Below are positions 8,166 to 16,308 of a stretch of 64,000 bases of DNA, piece by piece (position 1 is the stretch's first letter; the number at the start of each line of letters is the position of its first letter). The notes under the pieces were generated by a model that did not search any database, was not told where the DNA came from, and saw only the letters and a program-made list of their open reading frames with translations. Origin of the DNA: Blautia pseudococcoides. GTDB lineage: Bacteria; Bacillota; Clostridia; Lachnospirales; Lachnospiraceae. The stretch covers positions 2,645,001 to 2,709,000 of the forward strand of contig NZ_CP015405.2 of NCBI RefSeq assembly GCF_001689125.2. The letters run 5' to 3'. A program made the position numbers and the translations under genes.

Positions 8166-8822
8166 ATGGGCAGATTAAAATTACTGAAACAGGTGGCCGC
8201 CGGTCTTGCCAGACAGTTCGGACCGGACTGTGAGATCGTGATCCACGACTTAAAGACCCAGGACCTGGAACACTCCATTGTCTATCTGGAAAACGGCCAT
8301 GTCTCCGGCAGACAGTTAGGTGACGGCCCCTCAAACGTGGTACTGAAGGCATTAAAAGAAACTCACCCGGAGAATCTGACGGACAGGGCAGGCTACCTGA
8401 CCCGGACAGCGGACGGAAGAGTTCTGAAGTCTTCCACCTTCTACATAAAAGATGAAACAGAGGAGCTTCACTACATTCTGGGTATTAATTATGATATTAC
8501 CAAGCTCCTGACCTTAGAAGCTGCCATCCACAATCTGACTGATACAGACGAGGAGAAGGAAAAAGAGGCGGCTCCGGAAATCACCCACAATGTAAATGAC
8601 CTTCTGGACCATCTTATTGAAGAGTCCGTCAGTCTGGTAGGTAAACCGGTGGCGCTGATGACCAAGGAAGACAAAGTAAAAGCCATCCAGTTCTTAAATG
8701 ACTCCGGCGCATTCCTCATCACCAAATCCGGTGACAAGGTGGCAAATTATTTCGGCATTTCCAAATATACTTTATATAGCTATACCGATGTGAACAAAGA
8801 AAAGGGGGAAGAAAAAAAATGA
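8166..8822 (+). CDS. YheO/DauR-type PAS transcriptional regulator
   Basis: A 218-residue regulator. Residues 1-115 are a YheO-type PAS domain (FGPDCEIVIHDLKTQDLEHSI... GRQLGDGPSN ... LHYILGINYDIT). The C-terminal 65 residues are the helix-turn-helix of the DauR family (FLNDSGAFLITKSGDKVANY, FGISKYTLYSYTD). Relatives include DauR, which controls amino-acid catabolism genes in response to a small ligand. It overlaps ygeX by 4 bp (ATGA), so the two are translationally coupled and it probably regulates this purine/diaminopropionate operon and its divergent partner. The ligand is unknown. The start follows AGAAAGGAGC. Confidence 0.85.
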   Translation: MGRLKLLKQVAAGLARQFGPDCEIVIHDLKTQDLEHSIVYLENGHVSGRQLGDGPSNVVLKALKETHPENLTDRAGYLTRTADGRVLKSSTFYIKDETEELHYILGINYDITKLLTLEAAIHNLTDTDEEKEKEAAPEITHNVNDLLDHLIEESVSLVGKPVALMTKEDKVKAIQFLNDSGAFLITKSGDKVANYFGISKYTLYSYTDVNKEKGEEKK

Positions 8823-10027
8823 AAGAAATCCAATGGGCAGAGAATAAAATGCCAAAGACGGCAGACACGTCTCTTCCGGTTATGTCACTGGAAAATGTAG
8901 CAAAAGCCAGAGCATTCCACGAAAGCTTTCCGCAGTACAGCAAAACACCGCTGGCAAAGCTTGACCACATGGCAAAGCACCTGGGTCTTGGAGGAATCTA
9001 TGTAAAAGATGAATCCTACCGTTTCGGCCTGAACGCATTCAAAGTGCTGGGCGGTTCCTTTGCCATGGCCAACTACATTGCCAAACAGACCCACAGAGAT
9101 GTAAGCGAACTGCCCTACGCAGTGCTCACCTCAGAAGAACTGAGAAAAGAATTCGGGCAGGCCACTTTCTTCACTGCAACAGACGGCAATCACGGACGCG
9201 GCGTTGCCTGGGCTGCCAACAGGCTGGGACAGAAATCTGTGGTCCTCATGCCAAAAGGCTCCACCAGGACCCGTCTTGAAAATATTCAAAAGGAAGGCGC
9301 AGACGCCTCCATCACAGAGGTCAATTATGATGAATGTGTCCGCCGTGCCAATACCATGGCAGAAAAGACACCCAACGGCGTTATGGTACAGGATACCGCA
9401 TGGGATGGCTACGAGGAGATTCCTTCCTGGATCATGCAGGGATATGGAACCATGGCTTCCGAGGCTGACGAGCAGCTAAGGGAATACGGCTGCGTCCGCC
9501 CCACTCACATTTTCATCCAGGCAGGTGTAGGTTCCCTGGCAGGAGCGGTACAGGGTTATTTCGCCAACCGCTATCCTGAAAATCCGCCTATGGTTGTAGT
9601 GATGGAAGCAGATACCGCTGCCTGCCTCTATAAAGGAGCCAAAGCAGCCGACGGTGGTATCCGAATTGTGGACGGCGATATGCCCACCATCATGGCTGGT
9701 CTTGCCTGCGGAGAGCCGAACACGATCTCCTGGGATATCCTGAAAAACCATGTATCTGTCTTTACCTCCTGCCCGGACTGGGTATCCGCCAGAGGGATGC
9801 GCATGCTGGCAGCTCCTGTAAAAGGAGACCCCCAGGTGACAAGCGGAGAATCCGGCGCTGTGGGCATGGGGCTTTTAAGCGCCATCATGGAACAGGATAA
9901 ATACAGGGAACTGCGCAGTTTCCTGAAGCTGGATGACACGGCAAAGGTACTCCTCTTCTCCACAGAAGGCGACACAGACCCGGAGCGCTACAAAGAAATT
10001 GTGTGGGACGGAAAACAATATGAATGA
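8819..10027 (+). CDS. ygeX: 2,3-diaminopropionate ammonia-lyase YgeX
   Basis: A 402-residue PLP enzyme of fold type II. Lys75 in LNAFKVLGGSF is the expected PLP lysine, TDGNHGRGVAW binds the cofactor phosphate/substrate, and a glycine loop follows in GVGSLAGAVQG. The family converts 2,3-diaminopropionate to pyruvate and two ammonia. In the gut purine-degradation cluster this step ends the carbon route and yields pyruvate for fermentation. Length is normal for the family (about 400). It is coupled to the upstream regulator by a 4-bp overlap and is followed by ygeY. Confidence 0.95.
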   Translation: MKEIQWAENKMPKTADTSLPVMSLENVAKARAFHESFPQYSKTPLAKLDHMAKHLGLGGIYVKDESYRFGLNAFKVLGGSFAMANYIAKQTHRDVSELPYAVLTSEELRKEFGQATFFTATDGNHGRGVAWAANRLGQKSVVLMPKGSTRTRLENIQKEGADASITEVNYDECVRRANTMAEKTPNGVMVQDTAWDGYEEIPSWIMQGYGTMASEADEQLREYGCVRPTHIFIQAGVGSLAGAVQGYFANRYPENPPMVVVMEADTAACLYKGAKAADGGIRIVDGDMPTIMAGLACGEPNTISWDILKNHVSVFTSCPDWVSARGMRMLAAPVKGDPQVTSGESGAVGMGLLSAIMEQDKYRELRSFLKLDDTAKVLLFSTEGDTDPERYKEIVWDGKQYE

Positions 10028-10098
10028 TGCCCTGCCAAAAGGGCCGGATGCAGGAAACTATTTTAATTAAATAATATATGTATTGGGAGGATTTCATT

Positions 10099-11358
10099 AT
10101 GGATTACGGTAAGATCAAAGAAGCAGCACAGGGTTACGAACAGGCAATGACAAAGTTTTTAAGGGACCTGGTAAGGATTCCGGGTGAAAGCGTAGGCGAA
10201 GAAGGCCATGTAAAACGAATTGAACAGGAAATGAACGCTCTTGGATTTGATAAAGTTGTCATTGACCCCATGGGAAATATTCTGGGCTACATGGGAAGCG
10301 GCAAGACGCTCATCGGATTTGATGCTCATATAGATACGGTAGGCATCGGCAACCGCGGCAACTGGGAGTTTGACCCTTATGAAGGCTTTGAGTCTGACAC
10401 GGAGATTGGCGGACGCGGAACTTCCGACCAGCTCGGCGGTATTGTCTCCGCAGTGTACGGTGCCAAGATCATGAAAGACCAGGGACTTCTGGATGACCGC
10501 TACACCGTACTGGTGACAGGAACGGTTCAGGAGGAAGACTGTGACGGCCTGTGCTGGCAGTATATTGTAAATGAAGACAAAGTAAGACCTGAATTTGTTG
10601 TATCCACAGAACCTACAGACGGCGGCATCTACAGAGGGCAGAGAGGCCGTATGGAAATCCGTGTGGATGTAACAGGCGTTTCCTGTCATGGTTCTGCACC
10701 GGAACGTGGTGACAATGCCATCTATAAAATGGCCGACATTCTCCAGGAAGTGCGCGATCTCAATGAAAATGACGCTAAGGACTCCACCAAGATCAAAGGT
10801 CTTGTGAAGATGCTGGATGAAAAATACAACAAAGAATGGAAGGAAGCCCGTTTCCTTGGCCGCGGTACTGTGACCACATCCGAGATTTTCTTCACATCCC
10901 CCAGCCGCTGCGCAGTTGCAGACTCATGCGCCATCTCTCTTGACCGCCGTATGACTGCAGGGGAAACCTGGGAAAGCTGTCTGGATGAGATCCGCGCCCT
11001 GCCGTCCGTGAAAAAACACGGTGCAAAAGTATCCATGTACAATTACGAGCGCCCGTCTTGGACCGGACTTTCCTATCCCACAGAATGCTACTTCCCCACA
11101 TGGGTCATTCCAAAGGACCATAAAGTGACAGAAGCTATGGCTGCCGCTTACACCGAACTGTACGGAGAACCCCGCATTGACAAATGGACCTTCTCCACCA
11201 ACGGCGTTTCCATTATGGGCCGTTTCGGCATCCCATGCATCGGTTTTGGCCCAGGCAAGGAGGCTCAGGCTCATGCCCCCAATGAGAAAACCTGGAAAGA
11301 GGACCTTGTGAGATGCGCCGCTGTGTATGCTGCTCTTCCAACTGAATACTGCAAATAA
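10099..11358 (+). CDS. ygeY: YgeY family selenium-linked M20 hydrolase
   Basis: A 419-residue M20-type metallohydrolase. The motif [10 protein letters not shown] (His77, Asp79) provides the first metal ligands; the catalytic EE pair is in VQEEDCDG, and a dimerisation-domain histidine is in [10 protein letters not shown]. The YgeY family is annotated as 'selenium metabolism-linked hydrolase' by co-occurrence; in purine degradation it probably hydrolyses a ureido or acyl-diaminopropionate intermediate. The start at 10099 follows TTGGGAGGATTT and removes seven residues from the longest reading. It is not a generic ArgE: the neighbours and length fit YgeY. Confidence 0.92.
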   Translation: MDYGKIKEAAQGYEQAMTKFLRDLVRIPGESVGEEGHVKRIEQEMNALGFDKVVIDPMGNILGYMGSGKTLIGFDAHIDTVGIGNRGNWEFDPYEGFESDTEIGGRGTSDQLGGIVSAVYGAKIMKDQGLLDDRYTVLVTGTVQEEDCDGLCWQYIVNEDKVRPEFVVSTEPTDGGIYRGQRGRMEIRVDVTGVSCHGSAPERGDNAIYKMADILQEVRDLNENDAKDSTKIKGLVKMLDEKYNKEWKEARFLGRGTVTTSEIFFTSPSRCAVADSCAISLDRRMTAGETWESCLDEIRALPSVKKHGAKVSMYNYERPSWTGLSYPTECYFPTWVIPKDHKVTEAMAAAYTELYGEPRIDKWTFSTNGVSIMGRFGIPCIGFGPGKEAQAHAPNEKTWKEDLVRCAAVYAALPTEYCK

Positions 11359-11397
11359 TAAGAATTTATGATCATAAATAGAAAGGAATATCAAACC

Positions 11398-12591
11398 ATG
11401 AAAACATTACAGGATCATATTGATAAATTAAACAAACTGAATTTCAAAGAAATGTATGAAAACGACTTCTTTCTGACCTGGGAAAAGACAGATGATGAAC
11501 TGGAAGCTGTATTTACCCTGGCAGACGCTCTGCGTTTTATGCGCCAGAACAATATTTCCACAAAAGTTTTTGAGAGCGGCCTTGGCATCTCCCTGTTCCG
11601 TGACAACTCCACACGTACCCGTTTCTCCTTCGCCTCTGCCTGCAACCTGCTGGGTCTGGAAGTACAGGACTTAGACGAGGGCAAATCCCAGATCGCACAT
11701 GGGGAAACCGTACGTGAGACAGCTAACATGATCTCCTTCATGGCTGATGTGATCGGTATCCGTGATGATATGTACATCGGAAAAGGAAATGCTTACATGC
11801 ATCAGGTTTCCGATTCTGTGAAAGAAGGCTACGAGGACGGCATCCTGGAACAGCGTCCCACACTTGTAAACCTTCAGTGTGACATTGACCATCCTACTCA
11901 GTGTATGGCTGATATGCTCCACATCATCCACGAGTTCGGCGGAGTGGAGAACTTAAAGAGCAAAAAACTTGCCATGACATGGGCTTACTCTCCTTCATAC
12001 GGCAAACCTCTGTCTGTTCCTCAGGGCGTTATTGGTCTGATGACACGTTTCGGCATGGAAGTGGTGCTGGCTCATCCGGAAGGATATGAAGTTATGCCTG
12101 AAGTTGAGGAAGTGGCTAAGAAAAATGCAGAAAAGACAGGCGGCAGCTTCAAACGCACCAATAGTATGGAAGAGGCATTCAAGGATGCTGATATTGTATA
12201 TCCAAAGAGCTGGGCACCCTTTGCAGCTATGGAAGAGAGAACCGATTTATACGGAAAAGGCGATTTTGCAGGTATTGATAAATTGGAGAAAGAGCTTCTG
12301 GCACAGAATGCACAGCACAAAGACTGGGCCTGCACCGAAGATCTGATGAAGACCACAAAGGACGGCAAAGCTCTCTATCTGCATTGCCTGCCTGCTGATA
12401 TCACAGGGCTGAGCTGTGAATCCGGTGAGGTGGACGCCTCTGTATTTGACCGTTACCGCACACCGCTTTACAAGGAAGCCAGCTTCAAACCATACATTAT
12501 TGCTGCCATGATCATGCTCAGCAAATTTGATGACCCGGCTAAAGTTTTAAAGAAACTGGAAGAACGTGACCAGCCGCGCAAATTCAAATAA
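11398..12591 (+). CDS. ygeW: Knotted carbamoyltransferase YgeW
   Basis: A 397-residue member of the aspartate/ornithine carbamoyltransferase fold, in the YgeW family. The carbamoyl-phosphate loop STRTR is at 71-75, HPTQ near 164, and HCLPAD late in the protein. In catabolism it would run backwards, phosphorolysing a ureido compound to give carbamoyl phosphate for YqeA. The true amino-acid substrate of YgeW is unresolved from sequence; the insert before STRTR differs from ornithine carbamoyltransferase. The start at 11398 follows AGAAAGGA; ATG 11368 upstream has no site. Confidence 0.92.
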   Translation: MKTLQDHIDKLNKLNFKEMYENDFFLTWEKTDDELEAVFTLADALRFMRQNNISTKVFESGLGISLFRDNSTRTRFSFASACNLLGLEVQDLDEGKSQIAHGETVRETANMISFMADVIGIRDDMYIGKGNAYMHQVSDSVKEGYEDGILEQRPTLVNLQCDIDHPTQCMADMLHIIHEFGGVENLKSKKLAMTWAYSPSYGKPLSVPQGVIGLMTRFGMEVVLAHPEGYEVMPEVEEVAKKNAEKTGGSFKRTNSMEEAFKDADIVYPKSWAPFAAMEERTDLYGKGDFAGIDKLEKELLAQNAQHKDWACTEDLMKTTKDGKALYLHCLPADITGLSCESGEVDASVFDRYRTPLYKEASFKPYIIAAMIMLSKFDDPAKVLKKLEERDQPRKFK

Positions 12592-12631
12592 TATAAGATA
12601 CGCATTCATGTAAGAACAGGGGGTTTTTACT

Positions 12632-13579
12632 TTGCAGAAACATAAAATCGTCATCGCTCTGGGCGGCAATGCCCTGGGCAATACGCTTCCGGAACAGATG
12701 GCCGCCGTAAAAGTAACGGCAAAGGCCATCGTGGACCTGATTGAAGAAGGCCACCAGGTTATCGTCACACACGGTAACGGACCACAGGTGGGAATGATCA
12801 ACAATGCCATGGCTGCCCTTTCCAGGGAAGATACCACACAGCCCAACACTCCGCTTTCCGTCTGTGTTGCAATGAGCCAGGCATATATTGGATATGACCT
12901 GCAGAACGCTCTGCGGGAGGAACTGCTGAACCGTGGAATTGACAATATTCCGGTATCCACCATGGTGACACAGGTGCGTGTCAATGAAGATGACCCGGCA
13001 TTTTCTAACCCTTCCAAACCCATCGGAAAATTTTTAGGTGAGGAGGAAGCCAAGGTCATTGCAGAAAAATACGGCCACATTATGCGTGAGGATGCAGGCA
13101 GAGGCTGGCGCCGCTTCGTCGCCTCCCCGAAACCTCAGGAGATTGTGGAGATCGGTGCTATCCGCTCCTTAGTGGACTCCGGCGAAGTTGTGATCGCCTG
13201 CGGCGGCGGCGGAATTCCCGTCACCCTGAAAGGAAATCATCTGAAGGGTGCCAGCGCTGTCATTGACAAGGATTTTGCAAGCTGCCTTCTGGCTAAGGAG
13301 CTGGACGCGGATTATCTCATCATCCTGACAGCCGTTGAAAAAGCAGCCATCAATTTCGGCAAAGAGGATGAGACATGGCTGTCTGCCATATCCACATCCG
13401 AGGCTGAAAAATACGCCCGGGAAGGCCAATTCGCTCCCGGCTCCATGCTTCCCAAAGTGGAGGCAGCCATTGATTTTGCCTCCTCAAAGCCGGGAAGGAA
13501 AGCCCTGATCACGCTCCTTCAAAAGGCAAAGGATGGAATTGAAGGCAAGACAGGAACTGTTGTATGCAATAAACTATAA
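12632..13579 (+). CDS. yqeA: Carbamate kinase YqeA
   Basis: A 315-residue carbamate kinase of the amino-acid kinase fold. Visible landmarks are IALGGNALG at the N-terminus, VTHGNGPQVG, VSTMVTQVRV, the ACGGGGIPV glycine loop, and KDFASCLLAKEL / LTAVEKAAINFG. It converts carbamoyl phosphate and ADP to ATP, CO2 and ammonia, closing the energy-conserving end of the pathway after YgeW. Translation starts at a TTG behind AACAGGGGGT. It is the last gene of the operon, followed by a strong terminator. Confidence 0.95.
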   Translation: MQKHKIVIALGGNALGNTLPEQMAAVKVTAKAIVDLIEEGHQVIVTHGNGPQVGMINNAMAALSREDTTQPNTPLSVCVAMSQAYIGYDLQNALREELLNRGIDNIPVSTMVTQVRVNEDDPAFSNPSKPIGKFLGEEEAKVIAEKYGHIMREDAGRGWRRFVASPKPQEIVEIGAIRSLVDSGEVVIACGGGGIPVTLKGNHLKGASAVIDKDFASCLLAKELDADYLIILTAVEKAAINFGKEDETWLSAISTSEAEKYAREGQFAPGSMLPKVEAAIDFASSKPGRKALITLLQKAKDGIEGKTGTVVCNKL

Positions 13580-13591
13580 AAATAGTATAGA

Positions 13592-13634
13592 AATACCCGG
13601 CAGGCCCATCTCCGCTTTGAGTCTGCCGGGTATT
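13592..13634 (+). terminator. Intrinsic terminator after yqeA
   Basis: AATACCCGGCAG / CTGCCGGGTATT stem with a 19-nt loop, followed by TTATTAAAATT. It starts 12 bp after the yqeA stop codon. Confidence 0.9.
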
Positions 13635-13724
13635 TTATTAAAATTGCAGGACTAAATTTCAGTCTGAAAAAACGCGCTGTCTTTTGTATATAATGCCGAA
13701 AATTTGAGAATAGCGTTAGAATAC

Positions 13725-13753
13725 TTGTTCTCTTCATAAAAGCATAGTATAAT
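13725..13753 (+). promoter_or_regulatory. Candidate promoter for the toxin mRNA
   Basis: TTGTTC, 17 bp, TATAAT on the plus strand, about 180 bp before the small toxin ORF. Long 5' leaders are usual in type I toxin mRNAs. Nothing else on this strand follows before 21 kb, which supports the assignment. Confidence 0.5.
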
Positions 13754-13931
13754 AATTTAATCTTGCAATAAACAATTTCGGTATCGCCTCTTCTACATCA
13801 TATACTTTCCAATAACTCATTTTGTCTTTCTTGTATTATCCAAATAAGACATAAAATGAATATATTTATCCAGGCAGCCGAACAGGCGGCTCTCTATCCC
13901 GTTCCGAGTTTTGCGGAAAGGGGTGTTGTTT

Positions 13932-14018
13932 ATGTACATGACATATGGTGATTTCTTTACCTCTATCATTATGATAACAGGTATCATAGCACTGGTGGTT
14001 CAAATACATAAAAAATAG
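13932..14018 (+). CDS. 28-aa putative holin-like toxin peptide
   Basis: A 28-residue peptide beginning MYMTYGDFFTSIIMITG and ending in IALVVQIHKK: a short polar start, one transmembrane helix and a basic tail. This fits the 'putative holin-like toxin' peptides (MTYEDFxxxxxFIIALVxLV pattern) common in Firmicutes type I toxin-antitoxin loci. A GGAAAGGGGTG ribosome site lies nine bases upstream. The upstream leader has GCGGCTCTCTATCCCGTTCC, similar in my recollection to leaders of such genes. A convergent antisense RNA starts about 90 bp downstream. Toxicity is inferred from family and layout. Confidence 0.75.
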   Translation: MYMTYGDFFTSIIMITGIIALVVQIHKK

Positions 14019-14110
14019 CCGTCCTGCTCCCGCCAAAGAATAGAACGACTATTTTACTATACTAATTTGCCGGGACGGGTATTGTGCATCTACCTGTCGG
14101 CTGCTTCGAT
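14008..14110 (-). ncRNA. Predicted antisense antitoxin RNA
   Basis: A minus-strand promoter (TTGACT 14140-14145, 17 bp, TATAAT 14117-14122) predicts a start near 14110. About 100 nt on, CCGTCC and GGACGG arms (14073-14078 and 14019-14024) with an inner CCCG/CGGG stretch form a stem followed by CTATTTTTT, an intrinsic terminator inside the 3' end of the toxin ORF. The RNA therefore overlaps the toxin mRNA tail by convergent transcription, as in txpA/RatA-type systems. Both the promoter and the terminator are close to consensus. Confidence 0.7.
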
Positions 14111-14116
14111 GAATAT

Positions 14117-14145
14117 ATTATACGGCTGTATTTAAAAAAAGTCAA
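14117..14145 (-). promoter_or_regulatory. Consensus promoter of the antisense RNA
   Basis: TTGACT-17-TATAAT on the minus strand, pointing back into the small toxin gene. No protein gene lies downstream on that strand for kilobases, so it most likely makes a small RNA. Confidence 0.75.
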
Positions 14146-14171
14146 TAAAATACTTTAACTCCTTTGCTTTT

Positions 14172-14334
14172 CCTGGACATATGGCAGCACCCAGGTCACG
14201 TGCGGAATATCTAATATCTAATGATTCAGGCGAAAACTCCCCTGGTCATGGCAGCACCCAGGTCACGTGCGGAATATCCAGTATCTACTGATTCAGGTGA
14301 AAACTCCCCTGGACATGGCAGTACCCAGGGGAGT
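14172..14334. repeat. Tandem repeat of 67-69 bp, two full units and one partial
   Basis: Units start at 14172, 14241 and 14308, each opening CCTGGNCAT(AT)GGCAGCACCC. Units 1 and 2 differ at only a few bases (CTAATATCTAATGATTC against CCAGTATCTACTGATTC). The third stops after the first hairpin. Each unit contains the CCTGG...CCAGG hairpin, so the repeat multiplies a terminator-like element. No ORF is present. Confidence 0.9.
14303..14334 (-). terminator. Terminator of the TRAP-transketolase operon
   Basis: On the minus strand ACTCCCCTGG / CCAGGGGAGT forms a 10-bp stem followed by TTTTC, 60 bp after the stop codon of the last operon gene. A second, weaker copy of the same hairpin follows in the tandem repeat and may act as back-up. 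Confidence 0.75.
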
Positions 14335-14393
14335 GATCATAATAAATCTATATAGGCTGATGTTCCTGTATCATAACATGGAAAAACTCACTT

Positions 14394-15359
14394 TCACTTA
14401 TTAACTACATTGATTGGAGCACCGTCTGTAAATGCTTTTAAATCTTCCACTGCAATATCCATAAGCCTCTGTCTGGACTCTTTGGGGGCCCAGGAAATAT
14501 GAGGTGTAATTATGCAGTTCCTGGCCTGCAAAAGGGGATTGTCCCCTCTGATGGGTTCCGTGGATACTACATCCAGTCCGGCTCCGGCAACTTTACCGCT
14601 GTTCAATGCATCTCTCAAATCTTCCTCCACGATCAGCGGCCCTCTGGAATTGTTGATAATGATCACGCCGTCCTTCATTTTTGCAATGCTCTCTTTATTC
14701 ACCAGCCCCTGAGTGGATGGAAACAGCGGGCAGTGCAGGGCGATCACATCTGCCCGGGCAAATAATTCTTCTCTGGATACATAATGGGCAATCTCTCTTC
14801 CGCTGTCATTGGGGTACTCGTCATTGGCGATGACCTTCATTCCCAGGGCTTTTGCAATACGCCCTGTAGCCTGTCCAATCCTACCGAATCCAACGATCCC
14901 CATGGTCTTATCAGCCAGTTCAATCAGCGGATAATCCCAGAAGCACCAGTCAGAGTTCTTTTCCCATCTTCCCTCATGGACTGCTTTGTCATGATGGCCG
15001 ATATGATGGCAGATTTCCAGCAGCAGAGCAATGGCAAACTGTCCCACCGCGGCGGTACCGTATGTTGGAATGTTGCAGACAGGAATGCCTCTCTCCCTGG
15101 CAGTATCCACATCCACCACGTTATATCCTGTGGCAAGGACTCCCACATATCTGATGTTTCTGCAGGCATCAAACACTTCTTTGGGAAGGGGTGTTTTATT
15201 GGTGATAACAGCATCCGCATCACCAATCCTGTCAATCACCTCCTGCATATCTGTGAGGGATGTGCGGTCATAAACCGTCAGCTCTCCCAGTGCTTCCATA
15301 TCTCCCCAGGATAAATCTCCGGGGTTTTCCGTATAACCGTCTAACACAACAATTTTCAT
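14394..15359 (-). CDS. D-2-hydroxyacid dehydrogenase, probable hydroxypyruvate reductase / glycerate dehydrogenase
   Basis: A 321-residue NAD-dependent dehydrogenase of the D-isomer-specific family. It opens KIVVLDGYTENPGDLSW, as in glycerate dehydrogenases of Firmicutes. GFGRIGQATG (mid-protein) is the dinucleotide site; the catalytic Arg is in NNSRGPLIVE and the catalytic His in ITPHISW. The start at 15359 follows AGGATAAAAAG; the longer ORF upstream is the out-of-frame end of the previous gene. It is the last gene of the TRAP operon. Next to a transketolase, reduction of hydroxypyruvate to D-glycerate is plausible, but the substrate is inferred. Confidence 0.8.
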   Translation of the reverse strand: MKIVVLDGYTENPGDLSWGDMEALGELTVYDRTSLTDMQEVIDRIGDADAVITNKTPLPKEVFDACRNIRYVGVLATGYNVVDVDTARERGIPVCNIPTYGTAAVGQFAIALLLEICHHIGHHDKAVHEGRWEKNSDWCFWDYPLIELADKTMGIVGFGRIGQATGRIAKALGMKVIANDEYPNDSGREIAHYVSREELFARADVIALHCPLFPSTQGLVNKESIAKMKDGVIIINNSRGPLIVEEDLRDALNSGKVAGAGLDVVSTEPIRGDNPLLQARNCIITPHISWAPKESRQRLMDIAVEDLKAFTDGAPINVVNK

Positions 15360-15397
15360 TCTCTTTTTATCCTTTCTGCAAAAGCTTTTAATTCCTG

Positions 15398-16261
15398 TTA
15401 AATCTGCGGATTCTCCGGATGCAGCATGGTTGCAATGACCTTGTCCAGCACTTCGTCTTTCCAGATATCTTTCCAGTTTTCCCTCATTACCAGACGGCTG
15501 CCCAGTCCGATCGCTACCTTGCACGCATCCGATACGGGTGGTTTTCCGGGAATGTATCCCAGGAAGTTGGCGGACAGATTGTAAATATGGCCGGTGAGAA
15601 AAGACACTGCCGCCTCTTTAGGTATTCCCCGTTTTACTGCTTCCTCCACCGTCTCTGCCATGGCGTACAGGCAGGTGGCTCCCAGCAGCTCCACAAGTGT
15701 GGGCTCTAAAAATGCAATCTGTTCAGAGGACATAACATACGCGTGTTCCACCGGCGCATACATCTGTTTTGCAACCTCCACGCACTGCGCAAACCGGTCA
15801 TCCTTCCCCTGGATCTTAGACATGACAATATCCTGTTTTCCGCCCATACCGCCAAAACGGTCCTGCCGTGCCTCAAAGGTGTCCTGATCCAGAAAATAAG
15901 ATGGATGGCAGGGATGGGCCACGCCAAAGGTACAATCATCTCTCAGTGTCAATTCCCTAGCAACTGCCGCCGCCGGGTCCAGAATGATAAATCCGGTTCC
16001 AGGTTTTAACTGGGGCACATAGATAGCCGAGAGCTTTCCGATCAGGGTATCCGGTACGGCAAATACCACCACATCAGCTTTTGTAAGGGCCTCCTCCACT
16101 GGAGTCGGCTCAAAGCCACGTTCTTTGATGCTCTTTATTCCGGCATCTGTGGCCTCCACCAGAAGCAGTTCAAACGCATCCGGTTTTTTTGCCAGATTGT
16201 TGCTTGTCCTTGTTCCCATTTTACCGCCTGCACCAATCACACTTACTACGATCTTACTCAT
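15398..16261 (-). CDS. NAD-binding dehydrogenase resembling D-apionate oxidoisomerase
   Basis: A 287-residue protein with an N-terminal Rossmann domain (VSVIGAGGKMGTRTS), AVPDTLIGK, and a helical C-terminal half like 6-phosphogluconate-dehydrogenase-related proteins. AHPCHPSYF and the FGGMGGKQDI region recall ApnO, which oxidises and isomerises D-apionate to 3-oxo-isoapionate; I recall that resemblance and cannot align it here. Start 16261 follows AAGAGG; an upstream ATG at 16279 lies before that site. Alternatives are another branched or sugar-acid dehydrogenase. It sits between the transketolase genes and the hydroxyacid dehydrogenase gene. Confidence 0.55.
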   Translation of the reverse strand: MSKIVVSVIGAGGKMGTRTSNNLAKKPDAFELLLVEATDAGIKSIKERGFEPTPVEEALTKADVVVFAVPDTLIGKLSAIYVPQLKPGTGFIILDPAAAVARELTLRDDCTFGVAHPCHPSYFLDQDTFEARQDRFGGMGGKQDIVMSKIQGKDDRFAQCVEVAKQMYAPVEHAYVMSSEQIAFLEPTLVELLGATCLYAMAETVEEAVKRGIPKEAAVSFLTGHIYNLSANFLGYIPGKPPVSDACKVAIGLGSRLVMRENWKDIWKDEVLDKVIATMLHPENPQI

Positions 16262-16308
16262 GTTTTTCCTCTTTTCCAATTATTCCATTATCACTATACC
16301 AATGGTTG

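Noticed and set aside
14172..14334. Possible short CRISPR array
   Set aside because: The intervals are as similar as the repeats, there are only two full units, and no cas genes are near.
15360..15524. Longer N-terminus of the hydroxyacid dehydrogenase
   Set aside because: The extra 55 codons overlap the end of the upstream gene in another frame and are not dehydrogenase-like; the ATG at 15359 has a good ribosome site.
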